A DNA stretch of 64,000 bases from Locusta migratoria (lineage: Eukaryota; Arthropoda; Insecta; Orthoptera; Acrididae), in contig CM048755.1 in NCBI GenBank assembly GCA_026315105.1, positions 754,249,301 to 754,313,300 on the forward strand, written 5' to 3'. Position 1 is the first letter of the stretch; each line of letters opens with the position of its first letter. The position numbers were made by a program, and so were the translations under genes. This document shows positions 31,833 to 43,585 of this stretch, piece by piece. Under the pieces are notes generated by a model. That model saw nothing but the letters and a program-made list of their open reading frames with translations, ran no database searches and was not told the DNA's origin.

Positions 31833-34800
31833 CAGAGGAATGGGATGAATAGGTAAAAGAAATTGAATGTAATGAAATAAACTCTAGGAAGTGAATCATT
31901 GCGCCCACATGGGATAGGAGATGCAACACAAATGTGGAGGCACAAATCAAAAACACTACTGACTGACAGGAAAATGGTGACTACTGGTACAATCATGGAA
32001 AACCGAATACGTAAATAATGCCAGATCAAGGAGGACAGTGATATGGAACGAGAGGGTAGGTGAAGCAATGACCAAATAGTCAGAGGAAATGAAAAAGTGG
32101 CATTAATAAAATGGTTTAATAACAGAGCAATATACTTATCATTGACAAGGAATTTTACCATTTGAGAACTGTCGGAGGTGTTCAAAGGAGGACAATGGCT
32201 ACATTCACGTTCCATGACCAAATGTTGTGAAGTTATATAACAGTAACATGGGAGAAATAGACCTATTTGATAGAGTAATAGGCAAATATCCAGTGATAAA
32301 TAGAACAAAAATGGATAGTTAGGACCATTCACAGCTTCTTATTATTTTTATTTTTTTATTTTTTTTTATTTTTGCATAGCCAGTGCATGGATTCAGTACA
32401 GAGACACTAACATTAGGATGGCCTAAAATACATTTCCTCATAGTTTTTTTCCGTCCTTTTTTTAACTTGCAATAGCTGAACATTTGATCTATTTCCAAAG
32501 AGGTGATCAACTTACTACTGAAAAGATGAAGTGGCAGATGAAACTTGTAAAGTGCACAATCACACTCAACCTTTGCCACACACAAGTTCTAGGGCCAAAA
32601 ATGCCATGTGCATGCCAGTAATGAAGACTGATCAAAAAGTAGATAAAGATGTAGATTACAGGGCTGCAAAGGATCTACTTTAGTAATGTGTGCTACATGT
32701 AAAGTCAATATTAGTTTCACTTCAGCTCATAACTTCAGCTTTCCGTTTGCTTTCTTCTATTACTGCCTCGGAATAATCAAATGACTGGATAGTGTGCTTT
32801 GACCTGCTTATCAATTCTACAAAAGACCAGAATGGCTGTGGTAATTATTATATGTAATCGATAAGTGGGTCCAAGGCCACTATCCAGTCACTCGATCATT
32901 CTGGGGCAGTAATAGAGCAGAGCAAATGAAAAGCTGATGTTCTACATTTGTTGTTGTTGTTGCGGTCTACTCTATGCTGAGCAAGCCTCTTCATCTCCTC
33001 ATAAAAACAGCAACCTACATCCATTTGAATTTGCTTACTATATTCATCTCTTGGTCTTCCTCTGCAATTTTTTACTCCACACACTTTCCACAAATGCTAA
33101 ATTCACAATTCCTTGATGTCTAAGAATGTGTCATACCAAACGTCCCTTCTTTTAGTCAAAGTATGCCAGAAATTCTTGTTCTCCCCAATTCTGATCAGTA
33201 CCACCTCATTAGTTACATGATGAACCCATCTAATCTTCAGCATTCTTCTGTAATACCACATTTCAAAAGCCTCTATCCTCATCCTGTCCGCACTGTTGAT
33301 TGTCCATGTTTCACTCCCGCACAAGGCAACACATATGCCTTCAGAAAGGACTTCCTTATGCTTAAATTAATAGTCGATGTTAACAAATTTCTCTTTTCCA
33401 AAACGCTTTTCTTCCCATTGCCATTGTACATTTCATATCCTCTGTACTGTTATTTTACTGCCCAAGTAACAAATCTCATCTACCATCTTTATTGATTCGT
33501 TACCTAATTTAATTCCTTCGCCTGACTTTATGAGACTGCACTCCATTATCCTTGTTTTGCTCTTATTAATGTTCATCTTACACGCACCTTTCAACAAACA
33601 GTCCATTCCGTCCAACTGCTGTTCCACGACCTTTGCTCTTTCTTATAGAATTACAATTGCATTCCTTTATAGCTCGCTCAATGTACAAACTGAATAAAAC
33701 TGAGGAAAGACTACAACCCTGTCTTACTTCCTTCCCAACCACTGCATCCTGCATCCCTTTCATGCCCATCAACTATAACAACTGCTGTCTGGTTGTTGTG
33801 CAAGTTGTAAATAACCTTCTGTTCCATATATTTTACTGCTGCAGATTTCAGAATTTGAAAGAGTGTATTCCAATCAACGTTGTCTAAAGCTTTCTCCAAA
33901 TCTACAAGAGCTAGAAACGTAGGTTTGCCTTTCCTTTATTTATCTTATAACATAAGCGGTATATTGAGTATTCCCTCCATGTTCCCACATTTCCTGAATC
34001 GAAATTGGTCTTTCCGAAAGTTGGCATCTACCAGTTTTTCCATCCTTCTGTAAATAATTCGTGTTAAAATTTTGCAATCATGACTTATTAAACTGATGGT
34101 TCTGTAATTTTCACACCTCTGTCCACCTGCTTTCTTTGGAATGGGGAAAATTACATTTTTCTTAAAGTCTGCTAAGGTTATTTTGCCTGTCTCATACATC
34201 TTATGCACCAGGTGGAAGAGTTTTCTCATGGCCCGCTCTCCCAGAGACTTCAGTAGTTCTGAGGGAATGTCGTCCACTCCAGGGGCCTTGTTTTGACTTA
34301 GGTCTTCCAGTGCTCTGTCAAATTCTTCTCTCAGTATAGTATCTCCTATTTCATCTTCATCTACTACTTCTACCCTGCCTACAATATTGTCTAGAAGTTC
34401 ATTTCCTTTATAGAGCCCCTCTATGTCTTCTTTCCACCTTTCAGCTTTCCGTTCTTTGCTGAGAACTGGTTTTCCATCTGAGTTCTTTATATTCATACAG
34501 CTGCTTTTCTTGTCTCCAAATGTTTCTTTTATTTTCCTGTAGGTGGTATCTGTTTTTCCCCTATTTATACATTTTTCTACGGACGTGCATTTGCCTTCTA
34601 GCCACTCCTGCTTAGTGAATCTGTACTTCCTATAATTTTACACTTCCTGTCAATCTCATTTCTTAGTCGTCTGTACTCCATTTTGCCTGTTTCATTTACT
34701 GCATTTTTGTATTTTCTCCTTTCATCAATAAAATTTAGTATTTCCTGTGATATCCAAGGATTTTTTGTAGGTCTTGCTTTCCTACCTATTTTGTCCTCTG

Positions 34801-35097
34801 CTACCTTCACTATTTCATCTCTCAATGCTACTCATTCCTCCTCGACTGTTCTATTTCCCCCAGTTTCTGTCAATTGTTGCCTAAAGCTCCCTCTGAAATT
34901 CTCAAGAACTTCAGGTTCCTTCAATTTATCCAGTTTCCATCTCCTTATTTTCCTACTTTTTTGCAGTTTTCTTCCTTCCAGTTTCAACCTACAGTTCATG
35001 ACCAATAAGTTATGGTCAGAGTCTATATCTACCCCTGGGTATGTCTTACAGTTTAAAACATGGTTCCGAAATCTTTGTCTTACCATTATGAAATCTA
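31833..35097 (-). repeat. Left arm of near-identical 3.27 kb inverted duplication
   Basis: The reverse complement of this segment matches 54257-57523 base for base wherever I compared them: translated pieces up to 183 residues long are identical, including their stop codons and frameshifts. The differences I saw are a 2-nt length difference in an A-rich tract (32341-32375 against 56981-57013) and one base near the outer edge (35090). The segment covers part of an RTE-like LINE, a hairpin MITE and ~0.9 kb of other sequence, so it is not one transposon unit. Confidence 0.9.
32733..32938. repeat. Hairpin MITE (copy in left arm)
   Basis: Imperfect inverted repeat with ~85-nt arms and a ~36-nt centre; the arms share CAGCTTT, CTATTACTGCC and GACTGGATAGTG. 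It is the mirrored copy of the element at 56416-56621 and was carried along by the duplication. Confidence 0.7.
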
Positions 35098-35470
35098 GCT
35101 GGTACCTCCCAGTGACTCCTGGTCTCTTCCACATTAAAACCTTCTTTCATGATTCTTAAACCTAAGGTTTGTTATGATTAAATTATGTTCCATGCAAAAT
35201 TCTACCAGGCTATCTCCCCGTCATTCCTTTTGCCCCGCCCATATTCACTTACTATTTTTCCTTCACTTCCTTTTCCTACTACCGAATTCCAGTCTCCCAT
35301 CACAATTAAGTTTTCCTCTCTCTTAATTGCCTGAATAATTTCCTTTACCGCCTCATACATTTCTTAGATTTCCTCCTCATCTGCAGTGCTAGTTGGCATA
35401 TAAATCTTTACCACTGTGGCCGGTGTTGGCGTCGTATCTATCTTGACTACGATAATGGGATCACTGCGCG
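32930..35470 (-). pseudogene. RTE-like LINE copy 2: endonuclease, RT and C-terminal domain
   Basis: The minus strand opens with an endonuclease part (VVKIYMPTSTADEEEI-like and MGDWNSVVG-like, about 35410-35300) and continues as YQLDFIMVRQRFRNHVLNC and KTYPGVDIDSDHNLLVMNC, which holds the SDH motif. RT is seen in a 183-codon open stretch (34496-33945) with LSQNKAPGVDDIPSELL, FPIPKKAGGQRCENYRTIS and YRRMEKLVDANF, then EKALDNVDW, QGCSLSSVLFSLYIERAI and CYLGSKIT. The C-terminal domain has AFEMWYYRRMLKIRWVHHV and RPRDEYSKQIQ. Four or more frame changes and internal stops. Its 3' two thirds lie within the inverted duplication. Confidence 0.75.
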
Positions 35471-35499
35471 GCTCATAGCAGTTTATTCGCATTCCTATC

Positions 35500-36540
35500 T
35501 TCTGCTTTTAAGCTTTCCGTTCTTTGATTGGTACTGGTTTTCCATCTGAGCTCTAGATATTCATGCAACTACTTTTCTTGTCTCCAAATGTCTTTCTTAT
35601 TTTCTTGTAGGTGGTATCTTTCTTTCCTCTAGTTATACTTTCTTCCACGGTCTTGCATTTCTCCTCCAGCCACTCCTGCTTAGCGAATCTGTACTTCCTA
35701 TAAACCTCATTTCTTAGTCGTCTGTACTCCATTTTACCCGCTTCACTTGCTGCATTTTTAAATTTTCTCCTTTCATCAATTAAGTTCAGTATCTACTGTG
35801 TTAGCCAATGATTTCTATTAGGCCTTGTCCTTCTACATAAATGTTTGCGGCCTTCACTACTCTATTTCTTAGAGCTACCCATTCTTCTACTGTATTACTT
35901 TCCCACGTTTCAGACAATCCTTGCCTAATGCTCCCTCTGAAACTCTCAGCCACATCTGGTTCCTTCAGTTTGTCCAGGTTCCATGTCCATAATTTTCTCC
36001 ATGCAGTCTCTTAAGTTTTAATATACAGTTCATAACCAATACGTTATAGTCAGAGTCTATATCTGCACCTGGATATGTCTTGCAGATTAAACCCAGGTTT
36101 CTAAACCTATTTCTTACCATTATAAAGTCAATCTGGTACTTTACAGTGTCTCCTGGTCTCGTTCACGTATATAACCTTCTTTCATGATGTTTAATCCAAG
36201 ATTTTGTGATGATTAAATTGTGCTCTGCACAAAATTCCACCAGGCGATCTACTCTTTCAGTTTCTTTCCCCCAGTCTATATTCACCTACTGCATTTTCTT
36301 CTCTTCCCGTTTCCACTACCGAATTCCATTTCCCCATCACAATTAAGTTTTCGTCTACCTTAACTGTCTGAATAACTTCTTTGATCTCCTCATACATTTT
36401 TTCGATCTCCTCGTCACCACTAGAGCTAGTTGGCATATAAACGTGTACTACTATAGTCGGTGTTGGGTTCGTGCCTATCTTTGTTACGATGTGTTCACTA
36501 TGCTGTTCATAGAAACTTACACACATTCCTATTCTTATTC
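35500..36540 (-). pseudogene. RTE-like LINE copy 1: endonuclease region
   Basis: Minus-strand peptide IVVHVYMPTSSSGDEEIEK and NLIVMGKWNSVVETGREEN (usual motif MGDWN; Asp changed to Lys) mark the APE core. Further, broken pieces repeat the order of copy 2 up to the DGKPV linker (about 35550). Copy 2 then begins. The two copies are diverged by more than 10 percent by eye, so they are separate insertions or an old duplication. Confidence 0.65.
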
Positions 36541-36989
36541 ACTATCAGCGCTACTCCCGCGTTACACCAACTGATTTTGTATTTACAACATCTTTTTCCC
36601 CTTTTGACCACATCCTCCTGAGTAGTCCCCGCGCGGAGATCGGAGTGAGGGACTGTTTTTACCTGCGGAATATTTTACCCAAGAAAACGCCATCGTATAT
36701 GGTAGAACTGCATGTCATCGTGAAAGGAACGAGTGTAGTTTTCCCCTTGCTTTCAGCCGTTCGCAGTAACTGCATGGCAGAGCCACATCAGCTGACGTTA
36801 CAAGGTCAGATCGGTCATTCACTCCGACTTCGGCCCCTGCACCTACTGCAAAGGCTGCTGCCCCTCTTCAGGAACCACACGTTTGTCTGGCCTTTCCACA
36901 GATCCCCCTCTGCTGTGGTTGCACCTACGGTACGGCTATCTGTATCGTTGAGGCGCACAAGCCACCCTACCTCGGTAATGTCTGTGGTT
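36541..36989. other. Unclassified repeat-like stretch next to LINE copy 1
   Basis: C-rich on the + strand, with no supported gene. The sequence (for example around 36830-36960) is familiar to me as a dispersed leader-like repeat associated with orthopteran LINEs, in minus orientation here, but this is memory and not something I can verify from the window. Confidence 0.25.
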
Positions 36990-38210
36990 GGGGATGGGTG
37001 TAATATCAATCAAGGTGAAAGAGAGAGGCAACTGTCACCCTGTCATCCCTCGGTTACTGAATGACGTCGCGTCATTTAATCAATGCTGTCTGTGGCCCCT
37101 GTGGTTCACTGTAGGAGAGATTGGTGTGTCTCTGACAACTCATCCACTTTGCTATCATTGTGTTGTGTGGAAAGAAGTGGGAGATTCTTAACAGGCTTCA
37201 CGCTGAAATGTATAAAACCATGGTAACTGGTGCGTTTCGTTTTATCTGATCTACGAACCAGAAACTAGAGGAGTATAGCCTTCGAGCTTGCGACTTCTTT
37301 AGCTGCGTTTTTTGTTACTCTTCTATGTTCCGAAGTTAACTTATCATTGTAATGCTCTTCGGCTAGTCTATGGACGACATTTATTATATTTCTCCTTCTT
37401 CCTGTCAGCGGCTTCACTAGGCGTCAAACAACGGCCTTTGCACTTCGTTCCTCGGCAGATCGTTCATCCTTCGCTGCATAGACCTTTATCTCTAGAACAT
37501 TCTGATAACATAGTAATATGCCATGTTTATCAGGCTCGTATTTCATAAAGACCTTTAAGGCGTCATCTTCCTCGAAATAGGGAGAGCATCGATTGTCACA
37601 TTTGATCTCGGTCTGTTGTTTTTCACAAACATTTCCTCAATTTTCTCGAAAACTTTGCGAAAGGGCAAAACTTCAGTTCTTGTTTGTTTATTAATAAGGG
37701 ACAGAAGTTCTCAAAATCGAATACGACTCATTACAGCTATGTAGACATTATTTCCCAGTACTTTTCTCCCATCAGTGCCTAAGAGGCAGTCTAGTGTCAT
37801 TATTTGCTCCCATTGATTATTAAAATTCCAACGCTTCCGTACATTTCTTTTATTTGTAAATTTTAAGTTCCTATTACGAGCTTCTTGTTTGGTATAGGTC
37901 GCGATAGTTGTCTTTATTTCAGGAGTTATAAACATTTTGAAAGATTCTGACACATTAAAGGTCCAAAACTTTGTGAAATTTCACTATATTTTGTACTGAT
38001 TTGCTGGAGGTGCAGTAATATATTCCGTACCGCTTTTTGCTGTAACAGTGATGTTGGAAGTAGCTCGTGCTGCTCACTGACTCATTGCGGTGTCAATCAT
38101 ATGTCACAACTATATCATCTCCTTCTGGATCACATTCAGTAGCTTCACTTGCTGTACCGGTAGCTTACACTTCTTCGTCTGTGAGAAACCTGTGATACGA
38201 GACATTTTAC
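36990..38210 (-). pseudogene. piggyBac-type transposase relic
   Basis: On the minus strand an acidic N-terminus (GDDIVVTYD-like, about 38115) is followed by SESFKMFITPEIKTTIATY (37950-37890) and WNFNNQWEQIM, the early transposase. After a gap comes MKYEPDKHGILLCYQN (37545-37500), the counterpart of the KPxKYGIK block of piggyBac enzymes. Further on are LVKPLTGRRRNI and LLSTQHNDSKVDEL, then TTGATDSID (usually KGxVDxxD), the C-terminal catalytic region near 37070. In-frame stops and shifts are common. Terminal TTAA sites and inverted repeats were not found. Confidence 0.6.
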
Positions 38211-38354
38211 TATATCGACTGATGCCTAGTAACGACAGATTTGTTTTAAAGCAATAATGGCAACATAATCTAGCGGTACCATCAATCAGAAACTGCATTT
38301 CTTTCTGTTATGTTGAGAAATATTTTAATGAGAAAATTTGTCACACCGCTGTCT

Positions 38355-38548
38355 AAAGGGAGGTGGGGCAAAAACTGCCCTTACTTAAAATAGTGTTATA
38401 GGCTGATGTAAATAATTCACACATTATAGACCCATAACATCGTACTCTGTATAAATTTTTCTACATTTACCAAAAACCTTGCCCTTTACTCCAACATAAA
38501 GATATAACAAATACTGCGGGCAATTTTTGCCACTTCCCCCTTCACGAT
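38355..38548. repeat. Small inverted-repeat (MITE-like) element
   Basis: AAGGGAGGTGGGGCAAAAAC near the left end and TTTTTGCCACTTCCCCCTTC near the right end form imperfect ~27-nt inverted repeats around an AT-rich centre. Flanking TSD is not certain. Confidence 0.45.
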
Positions 38549-38608
38549 GGTGGTACTACCGTTAACTGCGATGCTCTCAAGTGTCTGTAAGCGACGTAGT
38601 GATGGTGA

Positions 38609-38619
38609 GGGGCTTGGCT
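38609..38619. repeat. TSD of SINE 1 (left)
   Basis: GGGGCTTGGCT, exact match to 38809-38819. Confidence 0.9.
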
Positions 38620-38808
38620 TCAAATGTTCAAATGTTTGTTAAGCTTATGGGACTTAACTACGGGGTCATCAGTCCCTAAACTTACAAACTACTTACAACT
38701 AAGGACGGCACAAATATCCATGCCCGAGGGGGGATTCGAACCCCCGACCGCAGTGGCCGTGCAGACCGTGACTGTAGCGCCTCAGTCCCCTCGGCCACCG
38801 CGGCCGGC
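38620..38808 (-). mobile_element. SINE 1, tRNA-derived, complete with TSD
   Basis: On the minus strand it starts GCCGGCCGCGGTGGCCGAGG, a class II (Ser/Leu-like) tRNA head with a B box GGGGGTTCGAATCCCC. The body then contains GGACTGATGACCCCGTAGTT and a tail ending in TTTGAACATTTGAA. An exact 11-bp TSD flanks it. Another copy of the same family is at 43373-43575 in the opposite orientation. Pol III promoter boxes are intact by eye. The family needs a LINE partner; none could be assigned here. Confidence 0.9.
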
Positions 38809-38819
38809 GGGGCTTGGCT
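38809..38819. repeat. TSD of SINE 1 (right)
   Basis: GGGGCTTGGCT, pairs with 38609-38619. Confidence 0.9.
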
Positions 38820-39910
38820 CTCCAGTCCCTCCTGTGGCAAGCACGTCATTATACTGTCACGTAACTACTGCTATTCGGCTGCGCGTGTCTTCACTCAATA
38901 GAGCGACGGCAGAACTGCATTTAGTCTCTTCGGTTGTCACCTGCGCAAACCGTAAAATTAATTTTTCGAAGTTTTCCAGATATCTGCGCCTGTAGGCGAC
39001 TCGGTGAGTAAAATGACGACGAGGCTGGCGCGGTTATTTTAAAAAGTCGAGCGATCGGCACGTCGCAGCGCACTTGTTTCCCATAGAGAACACAAATTTA
39101 TTCTCGAGTTACTTTCTGTTTCAACAATGGAAGAATGTACGCAGTCTCGGCTGGGGCCTAAAATTACTGCTGGTTGTCAGCAGTGTGCAACTTACTTTTC
39201 CAAATAACTGAATCAGTGAGGTCGAAAACCGGTCTTTTCCAGTTCCTCTTTTTTTTTTTTTTACAAAATTGGGATTCTTTCACTTTTCAACGCCATTGAC
39301 GTGGGTACACCATTTATGTGGAAAACATATACTGGATGCATAAGATATTTACCTTTCAAATATCTGTGTGGTTGGCATGCAATATCCTGGAAATAACACA
39401 GCACACCACAGGGACATTCTCACACTTCATCCCTTACGGTATAATTATTCAGCTATGGATCTTCTGAAAGCTTTTAATGCTGGTGTGTTATTAGTTGACA
39501 TTTAGATATAATTTTTGTTTTTGATACATCTTCGGTGCTCAAAAAAGAAAGAACACCTGAGGTGCAAATGTTGCTTTCAGGAAGACTTTGTGCATACTAG
39601 AGGTAAGATGTGGGAACTAGCTACTTTGTCTTGTATTAGGGTCAATTCGTCGGTTTGCATCAGTGTCTGAGTAGCATTGGAGCTGGTGCCTTCACCAACG
39701 CAAACACGCAGATTATCTACCGACGTTTTCCCTTGCCACCTCTCTGCCGAAGAAGTGCCAATAGGCTGACGTAGGAGGTTCAGAACCCAAGCATTGCCTG
39801 GCTATGCTACGTATGTATGCAATCTGCGCGACTTAAATTTCTTGTGCAATAACAATATTCCGAAGATTGAGATAAGTGATCTGATACGAGAATGGTACAA
39901 ATAATAATAT
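38820..39910. other. Gene-free stretch
   Basis: No supported gene or classified repeat. A T-run is at about 39248-39262. Confidence 0.4.
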
Positions 39911-40622
39911 ACAGTACTAGCTGTGAACCTGGCGTTGCCCGGGTACTCTGGTAGTCCACCTCCCCTTCCCTCCTCTCTCTGCATCTCTCTTTCTCTTCCA
40001 TCCCTCTGTTTGTTTCCACCTTTCCCTCTCTCGGCAAATTTTTCTGCAAGGTGCCCTCTGTCATGTACCGTACAAACATTTAATTACCCAGTCATCTTTC
40101 TGTTGGTTTAAAGGTCGTGTGTGTAGAAATTCATAGATTGGAGCAAAACTATGCATTTTGTAAAATTATGCAAGTACCCTCCAACCTACACCGAACCAAA
40201 TTTTATACAGACAGTGATACTCCTCCCGTTTTTAAGGTAAAGTGTGCAAAATTTCATCAATATCGGAACAAAAATATAGATATTTAAACAAAATAGAAAC
40301 GCAGGGTCACATTGCAAAACGCACTTTGTTGTTCTCAAATATTCCAGTTGTATTTCACACAACCCTTGTTCTGAGGGAAAAAAAATGGAGGGGGGGATCT
40401 GCGAAATCATTCGAGCCGTTCTGAAGTTATGGTGCGACCATGGCATTTAGGGATCCATTTTTATGTTGCAAAGTACCCTCCCTCATGCACTGTATGAAAC
40501 TTAAGGTAGACTGTGACCTTCCACTTGTTTTGAAGGTCAAACGTGCGAAATTTCGTGATGATCGGAATGAAACTGTAGATTCCGTGAGTCTGTAGGAGAA
40601 GTATGCTCCGCTATCAATCTAT

Positions 40623-40630
40623 CACAAAAT
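40623..40630. repeat. TSD of hAT element (left)
   Basis: CACAAAAT, identical to 44999-45006. Confidence 0.9.
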
Positions 40631-40729
40631 CAGTGGCGTAGCTATCATAGGGCTAGGCGGGGCAGTGCCCCGGGGCCCCCGAGATCAAGGGGCCCCTCGG
40701 CCTCCGTGAGCAAAGTTCGGAAAAAGTTA

Positions 40730-41166
40730 CAGTAGAGCGTCGTTTTTTTTTTATTTTATTTTCTTTTTTCTTTTTACCTTCCCACCCTACCGTCCATCAA
40801 TTCTCCCTCCCGTCAAACTAAGCTACCCACAGTATCCGCACTGGGCCATAGGGTGACAGAGCATTGCTTCTAGTGGGGCCTACTGACAGGCCAAGCCGAC
40901 AGTCGCTGAGTACAATAATCGGCACACTCCAGTCGGCAGTACAGTAGCTGCAGCATCAAAGCTGTTCACAGCAACAGCTGCGCCCAAGTGTTGCGGCGTG
41001 CCGTTCGGTGCAATGTGAAGGATCGCGCGACTCCAAATACTGTATGAATACATTTACTGTACAGTACTTCTTATAGGCAAGTAGAAGTGTACAGTTTGAT
41101 TACACGAATAATCGGTTTTCCGAACATCCATGTCCAATTACACTTCGGATAATCGACGTTCTACTG
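40730..41166. mobile_element. pogo/Tigger-type MITE inside the hAT element
   Basis: Inverted ends CAGTAGAGCGTCG (40730) and CGACGTTCTACTG (to 41166) differ at one base and are each flanked by TA, the expected target duplication. The right end includes ATAATCGACGTTCTACTG and a second TAATCGGTTTTCCGAACAT block typical of pogo/Tigger termini. It is 437 bp long and noncoding. Confidence 0.75.
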
Positions 41167-43362
41167 TATATAATATTTTAGCTAAATGAAGAATTTTCGA
41201 CTTTTAACTTTTTGAACACTGCCAAAAAACTTCAAACGCGTGAAGTGAAATCCAAAAATTATTCCCATCTCAGAATATTAACATAAAAAAGGTATTGTTT
41301 GTCCGCGAAGACGTGCACCCTTCCACCTGCTGAATTACTAGCAGTGTGTGACAATACTGTTCATGGTTTGATTCGCGGCAGGGGGCAATATTTTCGTGGT
41401 TGAGTAAAACTTCATTGTTCATTTTCACTAGCTTCTGCCTGCGACTTCACCTAGTATGGAGCAACTTCGAAAACTTTTCCATAGTAGTTTTATCTGTATG
41501 TCCTACCCAGGTCCAACTCTATCCCTCTCCAAAATTTCACCCAAATCCGCCCAGTTGTTTCAGCTTAAAGCATAATTAACTTTCACGGTTATAATTATAT
41601 TAGAGTACGATTAAATATTATCTGCTGCGTGACACACAGTAGTAGGTTTGCCTTATGTCTTCCAGTAAGCGGTATAGTGTTGCATCTGTATAGTTATTAT
41701 GGATATGCTCGGTCGCTCAGCATAGCCCACAATTTGAGTGTGTATGCTCGGCATACCCCACTGAAAATTTTGCTATTTTTTTCTTTACGTTATATTTCTT
41801 GATTCTAATAAAATTCGACTCTCTCATTCCATTGATGGGCGGCTGGCTTTTGTAATACACCGCTGTACAGCGGAGCAGGTGTAGCATGGCCGGTGAAATG
41901 CGCGAGAGGGGTGGTTGAGGGAGCGGAGTGGGGAGAGAGGCCCGGCAAGGCCACAGCACCCCTCCACACCACGCGGGGCGTGACTGAGGTGCCTTTACTT
42001 CAATAAATGCTCGCGCTAGGAAAAAATACCCAAACTTCGGAAAACGCGCATCGCTAATGATTTTGTACAAATAAAGTGGAGTAGTTAAAAAAAAGCATGT
42101 ATTTCTAGCTGCATTCCTTCTTTAGTTTTGTTGAGCGAAATGCCTACGTAGTGTCTCTGCAACACAATACATAAAATATGATACATATTTGATAATTTAC
42201 GAGTATATTGTCATCTGACAAATAACTTTCTCTCTGCATTCCGAGCTGCTTATAATGCTCAATTTGCTGGCTTGAGACTGCCGGTGGCTGCATTAAAAGT
42301 TATTTACAAATATTTACAACAGGATATTTACAGATTACAATATATACAAAGGTTTAAGAGTTGAGTGGTTCTATTCCACTTAAGTCTGGTTCGTCTCTTT
42401 CACATTCACTACAGCTGTCCGTCACTCTCTTCGCTGTCAGAGTCCTCGCCTAATCTGATAATAAATTGCTCCGTGGCGTCATCTATGTGAGACTCTAAGT
42501 CCATGTACTCTTCTTCAATTTTCCTACAGTGGTCACATCTTTTTTCCAATCATCCGCTGTAATAGAGTTGCATGTTTCCATTACTAATCTGGGGACATCA
42601 TCAATGTTAAAATGAATATTTCTTTCGGACACGTTTCCTTTCACAGTGCTCCAGATTGGATTTAAGTCCGGGTGGTATGGTGGCAGCCTTAAAACAGTGT
42701 GTCCAGACTCGGATAATAATGTGTCAATTTTAAAAATTTTGGTTTGTGTAGTTGAATGATGCTGTACAGTTCCGGTTTTAACGTTGAGCTGGAGTGCGGG
42801 ATGTTACGTTCTTGAAGCCATTTAACCATGTCCGCTTTCCTAGAATTTGATGTTGTTGCCGGATTTTGCTGAACATTGTGATATGGGGTATTGTATATAA
42901 GAACCACTGACTTTGGTGGAAGGTATGGAATTAATTTATTTTTTACCCATTTTTCATAGTTGCCATAGTTCATATCATGATGATAGTCTCAAGTTGTCTT
43001 CCCAGATTTGAATGTCAACAGTGCATCTTTTACAAACGCGCTTTCACTACCAGCATGAACAATGATGAGACGTTTTCCTTTGGCAATAGGAGTTTCCAAC
43101 CCTGAACCACCTGCATCAGTCCAAGCTTTCGTCTGTGTGTGGGTCGAATGAACATAAGTCTCGTCCATATAAATTGTAGGTCTCTTTTCTTTTCTAAATT
43201 GTAACAAACTTTTCAAATATTGCACTCTCATTTGTCGTATGTCTGACCTTTCAATGACAACTTTTCGGTTGTTTATGGACTGTTTCCACCTAAATCCCAG
43301 TTTTTTCATAATTCTCGTCAAAGACCATCTGCTTCCTTTGAAGTCATTTTTTTTTTCTTTCG

Positions 43363-43372
43363 GAACAGCTAA
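43363..43372. repeat. TSD of SINE 2 (left)
   Basis: GAACAGCTAA, exact match to 43576-43585. Confidence 0.88.
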
Positions 43373-43575
43373 GCCGGCCGCGGTGGCCGAGGGGACTGAG
43401 GCGCTTCAGTCACGGTCTGCACGGCCACTACGGTCGGGGGTTCGAATCCCCCCTCGGGCATGGATATTTGTGCCGTCCTAGTTCGTAAGTAGTTCATAAG
43501 TAGTTTGTAAGTTTAGGGACTGATGACCCCGTAGTTAAGACCCTTAAGCTCAACAAACATTTGAACATTTTTTTT
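43373..43575 (+). mobile_element. SINE 2, tRNA-derived, complete with TSD
   Basis: It starts GCCGGCCGCGGTGGCCGAGG and has the B box GGGGGTTCGAATCCCCCC, a body with GGGACTGATGACCCCGTAG and a T-rich tail (43560-43575). Same family as SINE 1 but opposite strand. It is a little longer because of an AGTTCATAAGTAGT-type duplication in the body. It interrupts the transposase gene, and removing it with one TSD copy restores continuity of the flanking sequence. Confidence 0.92.
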
Positions 43576-43585
43576 GAACAGCTAA
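43576..43585. repeat. TSD of SINE 2 (right)
   Basis: GAACAGCTAA, pairs with 43363-43372. Confidence 0.88.

Larger units (their letters stand above)
30690..36600 (-). mobile_element. Cluster of RTE-like LINE fragments
   Basis: Three pieces of one APE-type LINE lineage lie in the same minus orientation: endonuclease (about 36540-35500), endonuclease-RT-C-terminus (35470-32930), and RT second half to tail (31832-30690). The last ends in a (CAA)n-type tail, seen as GTTGTTGTTGTTGTC on the + strand at about 30685. The proteins resemble those often annotated as craniofacial development protein 2-like, which are RTE-type endonucleases; the clade call is an inference. All frames are broken. Confidence 0.7.
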
